Origin: Strongyloides papillosus
Lineage: Eukaryota > Nematoda > Chromadorea > Rhabditida > Strongyloididae
Direction of reading: 5' to 3'
Length of the DNA: 64,000 nucleotides
Assembly: GCA_005656395.1 (NCBI GenBank)
Contig: SRSI01000078.1
Span: 248,001 to 312,000, forward strand
Part shown: in pieces, positions 1-12,704 of the stretch
Position numbering within the stretch: the stretch's first letter is position 1
Layout: each line of letters opens with the position of its first letter
Made by a program: the position numbers and the translations under genes
Notes under the pieces: model-generated
What the model saw: the letters and a program-made list of their open reading frames with translations, nothing else
Databases searched by the model: none
What the model was told of the DNA's origin: nothing

Positions 1-698
1 ATTTATATTTGAAGTAGAGGATGATCAATAATTTGAATAATATTCCATAGTTATGTCATACATTAATTTTTTTTTAAAAAATACTCTCTTTTTATGGAAG
101 TTATTAAAATTCTAATCAAATTTACTGTATGTATCGTGGATAGTTTAACATATATTAATTTGACAAGATAATTAATGAGATTAAGAGGTAATCTATTCTA
201 TTTCCATAAATATTCTTTCCAAAACAACACCCAGTTTGATTAAAAAATGATTATTTATATAAAAGTCGTGCTAAAGTTTATATACATATAAATTACTAAT
301 GATATTTACAAAGTTACACTAAATGTTATAACCTTAATTACAGAAAAACTTTGATGAATTATATTTTTTATTAAAGTATTATTAAAAAATTTTCTACAAC
401 AACTATGATATCGTGATCCTCTTCCATGAATTCATTTTAAGGGCAATATCATTTTATATACTCCACCCAGGTTTTAACTTAAATATTGTTTTTTATAGCA
501 AAAATTTTACAATTAATTCATTTGCATAAGTTTGTTCTACTAAGTAAATATTATAAATTAGATTTATGTTGTTGAATATTTTATACATATAATATCAGGA
601 AATGTTTTTTATTTTCCATTTATATGTAAATGTTTTATTTAATTATAGGGTTTATAATTAAAAGATCTAAAAATTGTATTTAGTTTGTTATTGATATT
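1..698. other. AT-rich intergenic stretch
   Basis: No supported gene. Very AT-rich with frequent stops in all frames. An aattatag acceptor-like site near 648 could serve trans-splicing for the gene starting at 699. Confidence 0.6.
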
Positions 699-1325
699 AT
701 GATTTCTAAATATTTTAACGATAATAAGGAGAATCCTTATTATAATTTTGCTATTTTTAAAAATATGAACTTATTGACATTACAACCTTTAAGGAAACAA
801 AAGCTTTTAAACAATGAGGGTGGATGTAAGAAGTTCGATGAACCGAAATTTTGTAGAAATTGTAGGAAACGTCTTACATCTAGTGATTTTGTTCCTGATT
901 ATAATGATATATTTAATTATAACGCAAGAAAAAAGTCTCGTTTTAGTTTGAAGTGCTTTGGAATTTCAAACGATAATAATGAACATTATATAAACATGAC
1001 TAGTTCAATCCCATTCCGCCCTACGAATATTGAGATAAAAGAACCAATTTATGAAAATATTGAGGTTTACAATCAATCGATATTAAATTCTATAAGTAAT
1101 GCTAAAACAAAATCTAAAAATTCATCAAGAAAGGTATCTCTTATTACTAGGAATGGTCTTTCTAACCAATACCTTCGTACATATAATCCATACATGCCAA
1201 TGTGTACCCCCATAATTATTCCATCACCCTGTATTAGATCAAGTGAAATCGCAAAAAAAATGAAATCAAAGCATACGAGAAGAAAGAATCAAAAAACACC
1301 ACAAGTAGTCCACTCAATAATTTAA
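699..1325 (+). CDS. unrecognised 208-aa basic protein
   Basis: A single uninterrupted frame of 208 codons, far longer than chance frames in this AT-rich background, with a balanced amino-acid composition, so probably a real gene or a large exon. I do not recognise the family. No signal peptide or membrane segment is visible. The protein has one CxxC pair (FCRNCRKRL, near residue 52), a Ser/Asn/Lys-rich middle and a strongly basic C-terminus (SKHTRRKNQK), which would fit a nucleic-acid-binding or regulatory role, but that is only inference. The ATG at 699 is the first in frame, and an acceptor-like attatag lies about 50 bp upstream. Additional exons cannot be excluded. Confidence 0.5.
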   Translation: MISKYFNDNKENPYYNFAIFKNMNLLTLQPLRKQKLLNNEGGCKKFDEPKFCRNCRKRLTSSDFVPDYNDIFNYNARKKSRFSLKCFGISNDNNEHYINMTSSIPFRPTNIEIKEPIYENIEVYNQSILNSISNAKTKSKNSSRKVSLITRNGLSNQYLRTYNPYMPMCTPIIIPSPCIRSSEIAKKMKSKHTRRKNQKTPQVVHSII

Positions 1326-2208
1326 ATAAATATTTCTAATTATAAATCAACTTTTTTGCTGATTAAATATCTTATTTTTAATTTTAAGTATAATTAATGA
1401 TTGGAAAAAATTTAATGTTTATATTTAAAAATAAAATATTTGACATGAAAACTTTTTAAACAGCTATCATTAATTATATTAAGTAAAATCGGAAGTAAAT
1501 GAACTGTTGCATAACTAAAGGTCTTATTTTTTATAAAACAACTCTCGTTCCACTTTTTCATTTTCTTATCACTAAAATCGACACTGTAATAGAAATTACT
1601 ATAATCTCTATACAATTGAGGGAAATAATATTTCATTGACAAAAGATTAAAAAAGTAAAAAAAAATGGAGAACAAAGTTTTGCAAATTACCACTTTATTT
1701 TTGTTGTTATCTAAATTTGATAAAAATATTACAAAAATACACATAATATTAGTAAAATTATATGAAATCAACGTTACTTTAACTAAATAACATAATAAAT
1801 TCAATATTAATATATTTATAATTATTAAATTATTTTCATAAATATATATATAATATAAAATATGATATTAAGGGGAGAAATGATAAGATATACATTTCAT
1901 TTTGATAGACTTCATTTGAGAGCAAGGAGTCATTACATATCAGTTTGTATTAGAAATGTCAAGATGAACTTATAAATAAATACATGCATGTATTTAAAGG
2001 AGGATTTATAGTACTTAATAAATTATTTTAGCATTTAAAGGACCTAAATAAGTTATCACTAATATTATTTTTAGAATTTTTTATACTCTTATCATTTAAT
2101 TTTGTTTTTGTATATTATAAAGTAACTACTATATTGTCTTTATATATTGATAATATTTATAATCCTTCCAGTGTGTACAATTTATTTTTTGTATCATCTG
2201 ACTACAAA
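1326..2208. other. intergenic stretch upstream of the VIP1-like gene
   Basis: No convincing gene. A 130-codon frame on the minus strand (1412-1804) begins with TTG and is dominated by Phe/Tyr/Ile/Asn, as expected from AT-rich noise. A perfect 20-bp palindrome lies at 1977-1996. A cttccag acceptor near 2170 is a plausible trans-splice site for the gene at 2209. Confidence 0.5.
1977..1996. repeat. 20-bp perfect palindrome
   Basis: TAAATACATGCATGTATTTA reads identically on both strands. It lies 213 bp before the VIP1-like start codon and contains a central TGCATG, also known as a Fox-1-type RNA-binding motif. It may be a dimeric factor site or chance. Confidence 0.5.
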
Positions 2209-3476
2209 ATGGAAATAAAAACTAAAAAGGTAAAATATTATGGCCATTGATATTTTTTTGAAAATTCAAATTTTAGATAGTTGTTGGTGTCTGTGCAATG
2301 AATAGGAAGACAATGAGAAAGCCCATGATTTCTATATTAGAAAGTATTAAGAAAAATTATGGTACCTATTTAGATATCATTCATTTCAATGATAGTACAA
2401 TATTATTTCGTCAAATTGAAGAATGGCCAGTTGTAGATGCCTTAATAACTTTCTACTCCACAGGATATCCAATTGAGAAAGTTATGAAATATATTGAAAA
2501 ATACCAACCATATCTTATCAATGATTTAGAAAAACAGCTTAAAATTGTATGTTTTTGTTTCCTTGAAAAATTTATCATTTTCTTTGAATAGATGAATAGA
2601 GATTGTGTTTTATCAGTATTAAATAGTGTCGGTATTAACCATCCTGAGTATGGTATTGTTAGGAGGAATGACAATGGTGATCTTTTAAATAATTTTGAGG
2701 AATATGAAGATCATATTGTTATTGATGGTAAAATATTTTTAAAACCTTTCGTTGAAAAACCAATATCAGGTGAAGATCATAATATAAATATTTATTATCA
2801 CTCCTCACAAGGAAGTGGTTGTAGGATGCTTTTTAGGAAAAGGAATAATATGAGTTCCTTATTCAGCACATCATCAAATGTTAGAAGAGATAAAAGTTAT
2901 ATTTATGAAAAATTTATTGTAACATCTGATATTGACGTGAAATGTTATGCTGTTGGAGAAGAATACTGCTATGCTGAGTCAAGGAAAGCACCTGCAGTTG
3001 ATGGTATGATAGATAGAGATCATAATGGTAAAGAAAAAAGGGAAGAAGTAGTCTTAACAGATGATGAAATGGAAATGGCCGCAAAAATAGTAAAAGTATT
3101 TAAACACACTGTGTGTGGATTTGATATTCTAAGGAATACCGAGAAAAGTTACGTCTGTGATGTTAATGGGTTTTCATTTGTTAAAAATGTACCTAAATAT
3201 TATGAAACAGCTGGTAAAATAATAGGAGAAAAAATTTGTAAACATTTTATAAGTATTAATACTAAAGATAATAACAAAGAATGTTATGAATCAAATGAGA
3301 ACTTTATTTTGTTCGACGATTGGCAGAGTAAGCCATTAGATAAGAATAAACTTATAAATCAACAAATGGAAGAAAATTGTCATGATTCTGTGAAAGAAGA
3401 ATTTAGTAGAAATCAGAGAACATATAATGACATAATGGAGTTAACTAAGATAAAAGTTTTAAAAAGTCAATTTTAA
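2209..3476 (+). CDS. PPIP5K/VIP1-like inositol pyrophosphate kinase, kinase domain only
   Basis: Three exons: 2209-2229, 2277-2546 and 2592-3476, with introns of 47 and 45 bp, both phase 0; the product is 391 aa. The protein follows the N-terminal ATP-grasp kinase half of PPIP5K/VIP1, which phosphorylates InsP6/InsP7 to inositol pyrophosphates. The start IVVGVCAM (8-15) is the family's first strand. KPFVEKPISGEDHN (148-161), the SYIYEKF segment (199-205), ESRKAPAVDG (226-235), CGFDILR (272-278) and CDVNGFSFVKN (286-296) give the expected substrate and ATP/Mg residues, including Asp275, Asp287 and Asn289. The family normally continues into a histidine-acid-phosphatase-like half, for a total of about 1000 aa or more. 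Here the kinase domain is followed by only ~75 unrelated polar residues and a stop. It may be a kinase-only paralogue or a truncated gene; the intact kinase motifs favour a working enzyme. Confidence 0.85.
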
Positions 3477-4538
<1,062 letters not shown>

Positions 4539-4579
4539 TCAATAATAAATAGCTATCCGTTTTAGGGTCATATAATATA

Positions 4580-5023
4580 CAGGGTGGCCCGCGTAAGACT
4601 CCCCAGACATTTGCATATGTAGCTCTGCGTGTAGATAAGCTACAAATATGGTATTATACTCATTTTGTAGCTGAGATACATATGATGCTAATTATATAAC
4701 TACACAACGAAATGTGGATTCTGGGTGGAGTTATGAACCTTCAAAAATTGGGTTCATTTTTCGACTTTCACTAAATGAAACTTTTCTATTTGGAAAGATT
4801 TTTTAAAAATTGTTGTAGATTCTGAAAGTACAAAGTCTTTTGTATTAACCCTCAAAATTACATAAAAATTGAAGTCCGGCAACTATGTTAAATTTTTAAA
4901 TAAAAGTCAAAAATCTTGATTTTTGCCAAAAAATCGATGTTTTTTAAGAACAAAATTTTAATCAGATAATTTTTAAAAAGTTTTTATTAATATTCTGATA
5001 GAGTAAGCAAAGCTCTATCGAAT
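4580..5023 (+). repeat. left inverted arm of the TA-flanked element
   Basis: Reverse complement of 5588-6032 along its whole length with few mismatches; it ends at the CTATCGAAT motif. Confidence 0.85.
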
Positions 5024-5587
5024 AAGTATAGTACCACTAAATTTAATTGAGTTTGAAGAAAGTTATGAATAGTCAAAAAATGACCATATTTTACAATAAT
5101 TCTATAAAAAAAGAAAATATGTCAGTCTTTTTCAAATTTTCGGACACGAATTATGTTTTATTTTCAAAAGTATTAAAAATATTGCCCTTATTTAATAAAA
5201 ACTTGCTCATATTTTAAAAATACAGGGTATGAGATTATGAGTGGATATACAAGAAATTAAAAAAACACATTATAATTGTTCTTACAGAGTAATATCTATA
5301 CAAAATAGTTTAAAACAATTGTAAATAGTGTGAAAATATTAAAAAAATAATTTTTTTCTTGAATTTGTGTGATAAGAAATATTTCAGTTCTTAAGACAAT
5401 TTATGAACTAACAAGTAATCATCTGTAAACTAATATGAATAAGTAGTCTTATTATTGCTACTAGGATACCATAAAGATCGGGGAAAGTATTATTTGTATT
5501 TTAACTTTCATATGAAAGTGTCAAAAAGTCGACTTTGGCAAATCATAACTTCTTTCAATGTCAACCGCTCAGAACGGTCATACACTC

Positions 5588-6032
5588 ATTCGATAGGGCT
5601 TCGCTTACTCTATCAGAATATTAATAAAAATTTTTTAAAAATTATCTGATTAAAATGTTATTCTTAAAAAACATCAATTTTTTGAAAAAAATTAAGATTT
5701 TTAACTTTTATTTAAAAATTTAACATAGTTGCCGGACTTCAATTTTTATGTAATTTCGAGGGTTAATACAAAAGACTTTGTACTTTCAGAATCTACAACA
5801 ATTTTTAAAAAATCTTTCCAAATAGAAAAGTTTCATTTAGTGAAAGTCGAAAAATGAACCCAATTTTTGAAGGTTCATAACTCCACCCAGAATCCACATT
5901 CCGTTGTGTAGTCTATATAATTAGCATCATATGTATCTCAGCTACAAAATGAGTATAATACCATATTTGTAGCTAATCTACACGCAGAGCTACATATGCA
6001 AATGTCTGGGGAGTCTTACGCGGGCCACCCTG
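5588..6032 (-). repeat. right inverted arm of the TA-flanked element
   Basis: Mirror copy of the left arm, beginning ATTCGATAG. A transcript through both arms would form a ~440-bp double-stranded stem. Confidence 0.85.
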
Positions 6033-6034
6033 TA

Positions 6035-7609
6035 TTTAGTCTAATTATTTGAAATTATTTTAGTTTTCTGTATTAAATATAGCTGCTGATTGAAACTAGA
6101 CTTTAATGTTGCTTCAAATGAATATTAAGTTGTAAACAAAGTGACGAATGATAACAAATTTAGTATTTTGAAATTGATGATTATTTTGTATTTATAGGGT
6201 CAATGGATGCTTGAGAATTACAACACAATATATTTTTATTTAAAAACAATTTTATATATAATATAAAAGATACTTCGTTGTATAAAAATCCTGTTTGATT
6301 TATATTATTTTATAAAACAACATTCTAATAGCAATTTTTAAAATTTTAATTATCTCAGATTTTATTTTTTTATCAATTAGTAAACACAGAAAAAATATGG
6401 GAAACATTTTGATATTATTACATAAAATGCAATAAAAATTCCCATCTGTTAAAAAAATCAAAATTTATTCGAATTTTAAAATTATGAAGGGACAGCAAAA
6501 ATGTTTTAAACGATGAAAAATATTAAGTTGTCGCAAAATTTTGCTATTTTTTTACAAAATTACATATGTTTTGTATTTTAAGTAATGTAACTTTTATTTA
6601 ATCTTAGTGTTTTTGATATAATGCTAATCCTAGGATCTAATTTTTTTCCAATATACATGAAACATGTTGTTAGAACTCAATTTCGTGTAGAGTTGTTAAG
6701 TTTTGACAAAAATCATTGTCCTAAACAATTTACTAGCAACAATAAAAAAAAAAATTCGTAATAATAATAATAAAAAGCCAAAAATTATTATTGAACCACA
6801 CAAAGCATTAATAATTAAAAATATTATTTTAGTATTTGTTCATATATTAACTTTAAGTATGTAGAGAACATTTTCTACTATAGATAAAAATCCACACAAT
6901 TTTAAAACTTTTCATAGATTTGATTTGTAAATAGGGGTCTTTAAAAGTCACAAAAAAAATTTCCGCCTTCAGAAGAGTGTAATTTCACAAAAAAGTATAA
7001 TTTATAATAATTCAAACTACTTAAACTTATTAACAAAAATATTGTAATATGTTAATAAATACTCTTTATGAAAGCATTTATAATCTTACATAAGATTAAA
7101 TTTAAACCTTATATTTAAAAAAGTATTGTAGGAGACAATCTAAGTTTTAAAATAACAATAATACAATGAAAAATTGAAACTTATATAATAACTACTTAAT
7201 TATTGCTTTAATTTTTAAATACAATATAATTGCGATAAAATTAGTCGCAAATCAAGAAAATTCAAATTTTAATAGGTAGGAAACATTCATTACATTTTAT
7301 GCAAAAATGCTTCCCATTTTTTTTGTGTGTAAAAAGTCAATAAAAAGTATATCTTCGTAACTTGATAGTTTATTTTTTTTATTTTGAAAAAAAACATAAA
7401 CTCTTGAGATAAACACTTTGGCATATCTTTATAATATAATATAAATTAAACTTTAAACAAAAAGCGTAATGTAGTTTGAAAAAGTTTGAATCAAGTAAAT
7501 TAACGAAAAATTGGTTAAAATATGACTTTTTATATAATAAAAAAGGGTAAGATCTATGAAAATTTAGATTTATCTAGTTACTTAAAATTCATAAGGAGAT
7601 AGCACATAA
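6035..7609. other. AT-rich stretch between two transposons
   Basis: No gene or convincing structured element seen. Confidence 0.6.
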
Positions 7610-8172
7610 TTAGACATGGGCGGGTCGATAAATTTTTCGACCCGGGGTCGGTCGGTTTAGGGTCGCTTTTTAAAATCGACCCGTTAAGATAATAACATAT
7701 ACCCCTATAAAAACATAATTTTACTATAATTAGTAAAAATTTTCTAGTAAAAAATATTACAATATATAAATTACTCCTTAAAACTAATAAATCGTTCAAA
7801 TTCTTAGTGGTTAAATTAGTTCGTCGACAATTTCTAATATATAAGTGTCGAAAAAGCACTTTCAGATCTGATGCTAATTGACTTTATTATTCTCAATTTC
7901 TGATAAAGACTATGTAATTGAGGTGCTGATAATTTTACTGAACTCCAAAAATGGTCAATATTAACCTCAGAACTAATATTTTTAATACGGTAAAAATAAT
8001 TATTATTGTCACTAACAAATAAATTTTCCAAAATTGTTAATAAATAGTATAAAAACCGACCCTTAAATTTTTGTAATTTTGCATCGACCCTAAAATTTGG
8101 GGTAGACCCTTAGAATTTGATCAGGGGCCAACCTATTTTCAAGGGTCGACCAGGGTCGGATCCCATGTCTAA
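7610..8172 (-). mobile_element. decayed hAT-type transposon remnant
   Basis: Imperfect terminal inverted repeats TTAGACATGGG (7610-7620) and CCCATGTCTAA (8162-8172) enclose 563 bp. Just inside both ends are repeated GGGTCG/CGACCC motifs, subterminal repeats typical of hAT elements. On the minus strand the interior encodes a fragment of the hAT C-terminal dimerisation domain (see the pseudogene entry). Most of the transposase is gone. I could not find matching 8-bp target duplications, as expected for an old copy. Confidence 0.75.
7740..8031 (-). pseudogene. hAT transposase dimerisation domain, frameshifted fragment
   Basis: Read right to left, one frame gives FWSSVKLSAPQLHSLYQKL and then SESAFSTL before a stop near 7834. 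The next frame (from about 7859 down) continues with NCRRTNLTTKNLNDLLVLR. Together these follow the order of the conserved hAT C-terminal dimerisation block (FW...P.L...........S.R.FS.......R..L...N...LL.L...L). A one-base frameshift within the block and the missing N-terminal and catalytic parts make it non-functional. It is transposon debris, not a host gene. Confidence 0.75.
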
Positions 8173-9257
8173 ATCTGTACATTAGAGAAATAAAGCTTTT
8201 TGTCAAAGTGATATTTAGCATTTACAAAAAAATTGCAAAAACATTAATTTGAGATAAAGATTCCGTTCTGAGTGTTGTCTATGAGATTATTTATAAGGTT
8301 TAGGTACCGTGTCACTCCTCTTCTGTTGTGACATAACTGAGTTTAGCTTTTTCTTTATATTTGGTATCATTGAGATAATTTTGTGTTTAAGTTGCCTCTT
8401 TATTGGTTGAGATAGTTGCTTTCGACAGTGCGTGGTTTGAGGACGAGAAGTGTAAGAGTGTGATATGGATAGTTTTTGAGGTGATTTCTGGGTATTCTTA
8501 GGTATGGGAGTTGTTCTTAGTAAGATCCTCAGTGTAAAAGGTAAGTCAAAGTTTAAAATAACTATATTGAAGTTCATAGACAAGGAAGAATGTGAATTCA
8601 AGGATACGTGGTCGAAGAATGTTTGTTCAGAGGACAGAGGCTTCTAAAAATAAATCCTTAGGATTCTTGAAGTAGAATCACGGATTCAAAGAATACTGGA
8701 TCAATAACATAATAAACTAATAAAATTTAACTTGAAATGAAGAGATTCTAACAATCAAAAAAAAATTTGGTGGATTTATTGGATAAAAAAGTTTTTTTTA
8801 AAAACTTAGTATAAAATGACTGGAATCGCAGTATTCATAAATAAAATATACGTATTCGTATGTTGAACTGATGAATCCAAATAAGTTCAAGGTAAAAATA
8901 AGTAAATTCGAGTGATTTATAACCCATTTTATCTTATTATCTTTGAAGAAAGTTAAATCGAATGACAAAACGACGTAAATAAGAGTTATAAAAATGTGTT
9001 ATGTAAAAATAACTTCATCAAGTTTGATCATAATTTATATGAATGTTGCCTTTCCCCTCAAGACAGCAGGAAATACATAATTTGATTATTAAATCATAAA
9101 CAAAGTTAATTTAAAGTTTAAATACTTAATTAAATTTAAATGAAATTGATCAATTATACGTCAATAAGAGGTATATTAGCAAATCATATATCACACAAAT
9201 TTTCCTTAAAAAATAAAGTATTAATAGTAAATTAATAATAATGATAAAAGTTTAGCT
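8173..9257. other. intergenic stretch with a GC-richer patch
   Basis: Positions about 8290-8650 are visibly less AT-rich than the surroundings. A plus-strand frame of ~55 codons ends at 8646 and contains a protein-like run (SKILSVKGKSKFKITILKF). A 104-codon minus frame overlaps it. Neither is recognisable. The patch could be decayed transposon or gene sequence. Confidence 0.4.
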
Positions 9258-12200
9258 TTATATTAAAAATCTACTATCAATTAAGCTACTCTTAACTAAA
9301 TGACTTGTGAACAAGATACTTGCAACTTTCTTAATTACCTCAGTAACAATAAATGTTAAAAATGATGCTAAAATCAAATTATTAAAAAAAATATCCAAAA
9401 ATTGTAGCAGACAAAATTCAAAAGTACAAAAGACCCATTCATTACCATAAATAAAGGACTGTGTAAATGCTATTTCAGAGGTATCTTTATAAAAAACACC
9501 TCTGTTTGTGGTATCAGCAAACTCCATATCAAAAATATCCTCCATGGCCTTCATATTTAATATATCATAATCACATTCCATATCATCATGTTCTATTACT
9601 CTCCTTAAAAATATATTCAATTCATCATAAACTTTTGATCTATATTCTATATGTTCTGTTTCAGTCTTGTTATTCTTTATCATAATTTGTCTACTAGTAG
9701 ATTGCCTTAACAAACCTTGTATTTTAAGAAATTTATCCCTAAAAACTCTTGGCATTGTAATGATATATGTTTGTAAATCATTACCACTCTCCAATCCCCT
9801 AAAACCACATTGATTGTTTTTTTCTAATTGAAGAAATTTATTTATCTCCTGCATATTTGTATCAGCATACCCATGAGGGGATTGTCCGTGTATATAGTAT
9901 CCATGAAGTGATGTTGTCAATGAGAGAACACTTATGTTTGCTATTGAACATAAATCTATAAAATTATGGAATGGATCAATTAATGGTTCGAGGATGATAA
10001 CAGAAACTGTCCATTGAATTAATAATACCAAAAAATATATTATAGTGATAATAGCAAATCTAAAAAATCCCATATAATAGTTGATTTCTATGAGTCTTTT
10101 CGATAGAATAAAGTTTGGTTCAACTATTGATAAATTTTTAAAACTTAGCACTTCAAATACTAGGATTGTTACAAATAATTGTAGTGCTATATTTGTTTTT
10201 CTATAATTTTGCAATTCATTCCATTCATTGGCAACCAAATATGTTCTCCATATCCCAATTTGTCTTTGTGTTAGTTTTTTAATATTCTTTATATTTTGAT
10301 GATCATTAATATTTATCCTTGAATTTAATAAAATGTCATTTGTTATATTATTTTCTTCCACTGGCTTCTCATTTGAATCTCCTTTTGATTTCTCCCAATC
10401 AATAAAAAAAGTATCAGCCAAAATCAACTCACTATACTTCTTAATAACAGCAATACTCTTCAAAACTAAAGCTATTGAGATATAATTTTTATAATGATAA
10501 ATATTTTCATCTAATGGTAAAATAAACAATGTTTCTTTTTGTCCTTTATAAAAAAAAGTACACCAAACGGCGGAAATTGTAATGATGATGATAAAAATAT
10601 TTGCAACATTATCACATTCACATAATAACAATTGTATTATTGTACTTATATCGGCAATCACCTTTCCTGAACGTTTACTCCATGAATATGCTTTAATAGC
10701 AGCCCAAAGAATTGATATTGTGCATAAAATAGCTAATAAAATATCAATTGAATTGTCATTATCAGGTTCTTTTTGTGTAAATAAAACAGTAAATGCATGT
10801 TCATAATTATTTGTCTCATTAATATTAGATATCTCTTTATACGATATTATAGCATAGGGAGGCCAAATTCTACCATTTTTATCTTTTTGTATTGGTATAA
10901 TTAATTTAAAATTATCCATATAGCGGAAGTATATATCATTTGATGCGCTTGTAAATAATGTATCTTCATATGTATAAAAACGTTTTGTCAATATCCAATT
11001 ATCATTAATATAATCATCATCAAATTTAATTAATGAATTTTTTTGTATACTACGATTAACAATAAAAATTGGATACAAGTAACTTTGTTTGCTACTATAA
11101 GATTCCCAAATTAAATATATTTCATAAAATAAATTTGATTTTTTTAATTTAAAATCCTCATTTTTAAGTAAACATTTATAGCTATATTGTTTTCCAAATG
11201 TTAAAAATCCATTAATATTATTATACATTCCAGTGCAAAGTTGTATATCAATAGAATGTATAAATTTTTGATCTATAAAAGTTCCATTTATAGTATAAAT
11301 ATTAGCTATTATTCTAAAATTTTTGTCTGGTATTGTAGTTCCATTAATTGTAATTTCTTTACCAAAATGATATGTATTTTGTATTGAATTTTCTCTATTC
11401 AATTCTATACTTGTGTCACTATTCTCATTAAAAATAGAAGGTACGTATTTATTCCTAAAAAAGTTTCTTTAAAAATTATTTCACAACATACCATGAATAG
11501 ATATTTTCACGTATTATATTTTGAAGTCTGTTGCATGCATTATTACTTTCACTAGCTATTTCATAATTTTGTAACACACACATATTCCCTAAATGATTAC
11601 ATTCTTTTCTATTACCTTTTTTACAAAAATATGTCGCTTCTAAAATATTATTCATAATATAATGATTCAAAATTTTCTTATTTTTATCTTGAAAGCTTCC
11701 AACTAAAGAAGATTGATTTAAATTAAGTAATTCGTTGGAATCTACATTATAACAGTCACCATATCTACAATTTCTACATGTAGAAAATATCTCCTCACTA
11801 TCAATCGTACATGGAACACATGATTCTCTCATTGGTCTAGAATTTTTATCTAAATACGGCATAAATCCCATCTCACAAATAGGGCACTTCCCTGTTACAT
11901 TGTCTGGATTGAGTAAACTATTATTATTACTGTAACAATGTACACATTCCAAATTATTATAACTAACAGCAATTCTTGAATCATTCCCAACATTGCATTT
12001 CTCACACTTAACATCTTCTGAAATCATACTACCAGAAAAAATTTTCCTATAACCATCATCACAAACACATTTATTTTTAATCTTATCTACCACAACATTT
12101 GTGTTGTTACAAGAAAAACACCTAAGCAATAACTCATTATAATATTCATTATCTTTACATTCTCCAAAAGCTTGTAAATTAGAATAATTATTATTTAGTG

Positions 12201-12297
12201 ATTGTACTTGTGATTTACACAATATTATAATATAAGCTAATAAAATAAAAATTTGTAAAATTTCAGGATGTTGATAGAAGATAAATAATAAAAACAT
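9258..12297 (-). CDS. mks-3: meckelin (TMEM67), ciliary transition-zone membrane protein
   Basis: Two exons, 11492-12297 and 9258-11454, joined across a 37-bp phase-2 intron (gtatg...ttttag), give exactly 1001 codons (1000 aa), close to human meckelin (about 995). A hydrophobic leader (1-30) is followed by a cysteine-rich extracellular region (about 45-240), then a long ectodomain, several membrane segments, and the family's most conserved block: WRTYLVANEWNELQ, LDPF-type IDPFHNFIDLCSIANISV, GYYIHGQSPHGYADTNM and the C-terminal FLI. Meckelin belongs to the MKS module of the ciliary transition zone; in C. elegans it acts in sensory-neuron cilia. The start at 12297 is the first ATG and opens directly into the leader. 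It lies 407 bp downstream of syd-1 on the same strand, too far for a typical nematode operon. Confidence 0.92.
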
Positions 12298-12704
12298 AAT
12301 GCTTTTTTTGCCTCTTCAAATTAAATTTTTTTTAAAGATAAAAGACTAATAGAAGGTGAATATTAAGAATGGTAAACAGATATAGGTATATATTTTTAAG
12401 ATTAATATTAATTCAGTTTCTAAGTCGTTAATATAAATCCGTTGCTATGGCGATAATTTCAACTAATTATATCTTTTTAATTTATTTATTTTATTTTATA
12501 TCATTAAAATATAAAAAAAATATTGTATTTTTGATTTTAATAATATGTTATCAACAATAAGTTCTATGTTATAAAAATAAAGGATAAATACATATTTAAT
12601 GTTTAATTGATTAAATGAAATATAAATTGTGACAGATAAAATATATAATTGGAAGGCTTTTAAAATTATTATTAAATTCTCTTTTTTTTAAATAAACATG
12701 ATGA
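12298..12704. other. spacer between syd-1 and mks-3
   Basis: About 400 bp of AT-rich sequence between the syd-1 stop and the mks-3 start; it should hold the syd-1 3' UTR and the mks-3 promoter. No gene seen. Confidence 0.6.

Larger units (their letters stand above)
4580..6032. mobile_element. non-autonomous DNA transposon with long inverted arms, TA target duplication
   Basis: The element starts CAGGGTGGCCCGCG and ends with the exact reverse complement, and both ends abut TA (4578-4579 and 6033-6034), as for Tc1/mariner-type insertions. About 445 bp at each end are near-identical inverted copies (4580-5023 and 5588-6032), differing at only scattered bases. The ~564-bp centre shows weaker continued inverted similarity and no transposase frame; the 64-codon frame there is too short and unlike a transposase. 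It is therefore a MITE/foldback-like, non-autonomous element mobilised in trans. The similarity of the arms suggests recent insertion or strand conversion. It sits 57 bp past the tRNA-Pro gene. The superfamily is inferred from the TA duplication only. Confidence 0.85.

Noticed and set aside
1412..1804. 130-codon open frame on the minus strand
   Set aside because: It starts with TTG, is dominated by Phe/Tyr/Ile/Asn/Lys, has no recognisable motif and no splice or leader context; expected by chance at this base composition.
5455..5649. 64-codon frame in the TA-flanked transposon
   Set aside because: It overlaps the start of the right inverted arm and shows no transposase (DDE) features; a by-product of the repeat.
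7603..8180. 8-bp target duplications for the hAT remnant
   Set aside because: The flanks (cacataat on the left, aatctgta on the right) do not match in any register tried, so no duplication is claimed.
8287..8601. 104-codon minus-strand frame rich in Ser, Thr, Lys and Pro
   Set aside because: Non-specific composition, no start context, and it competes with a plus-strand frame in the same patch; not enough to call a gene.
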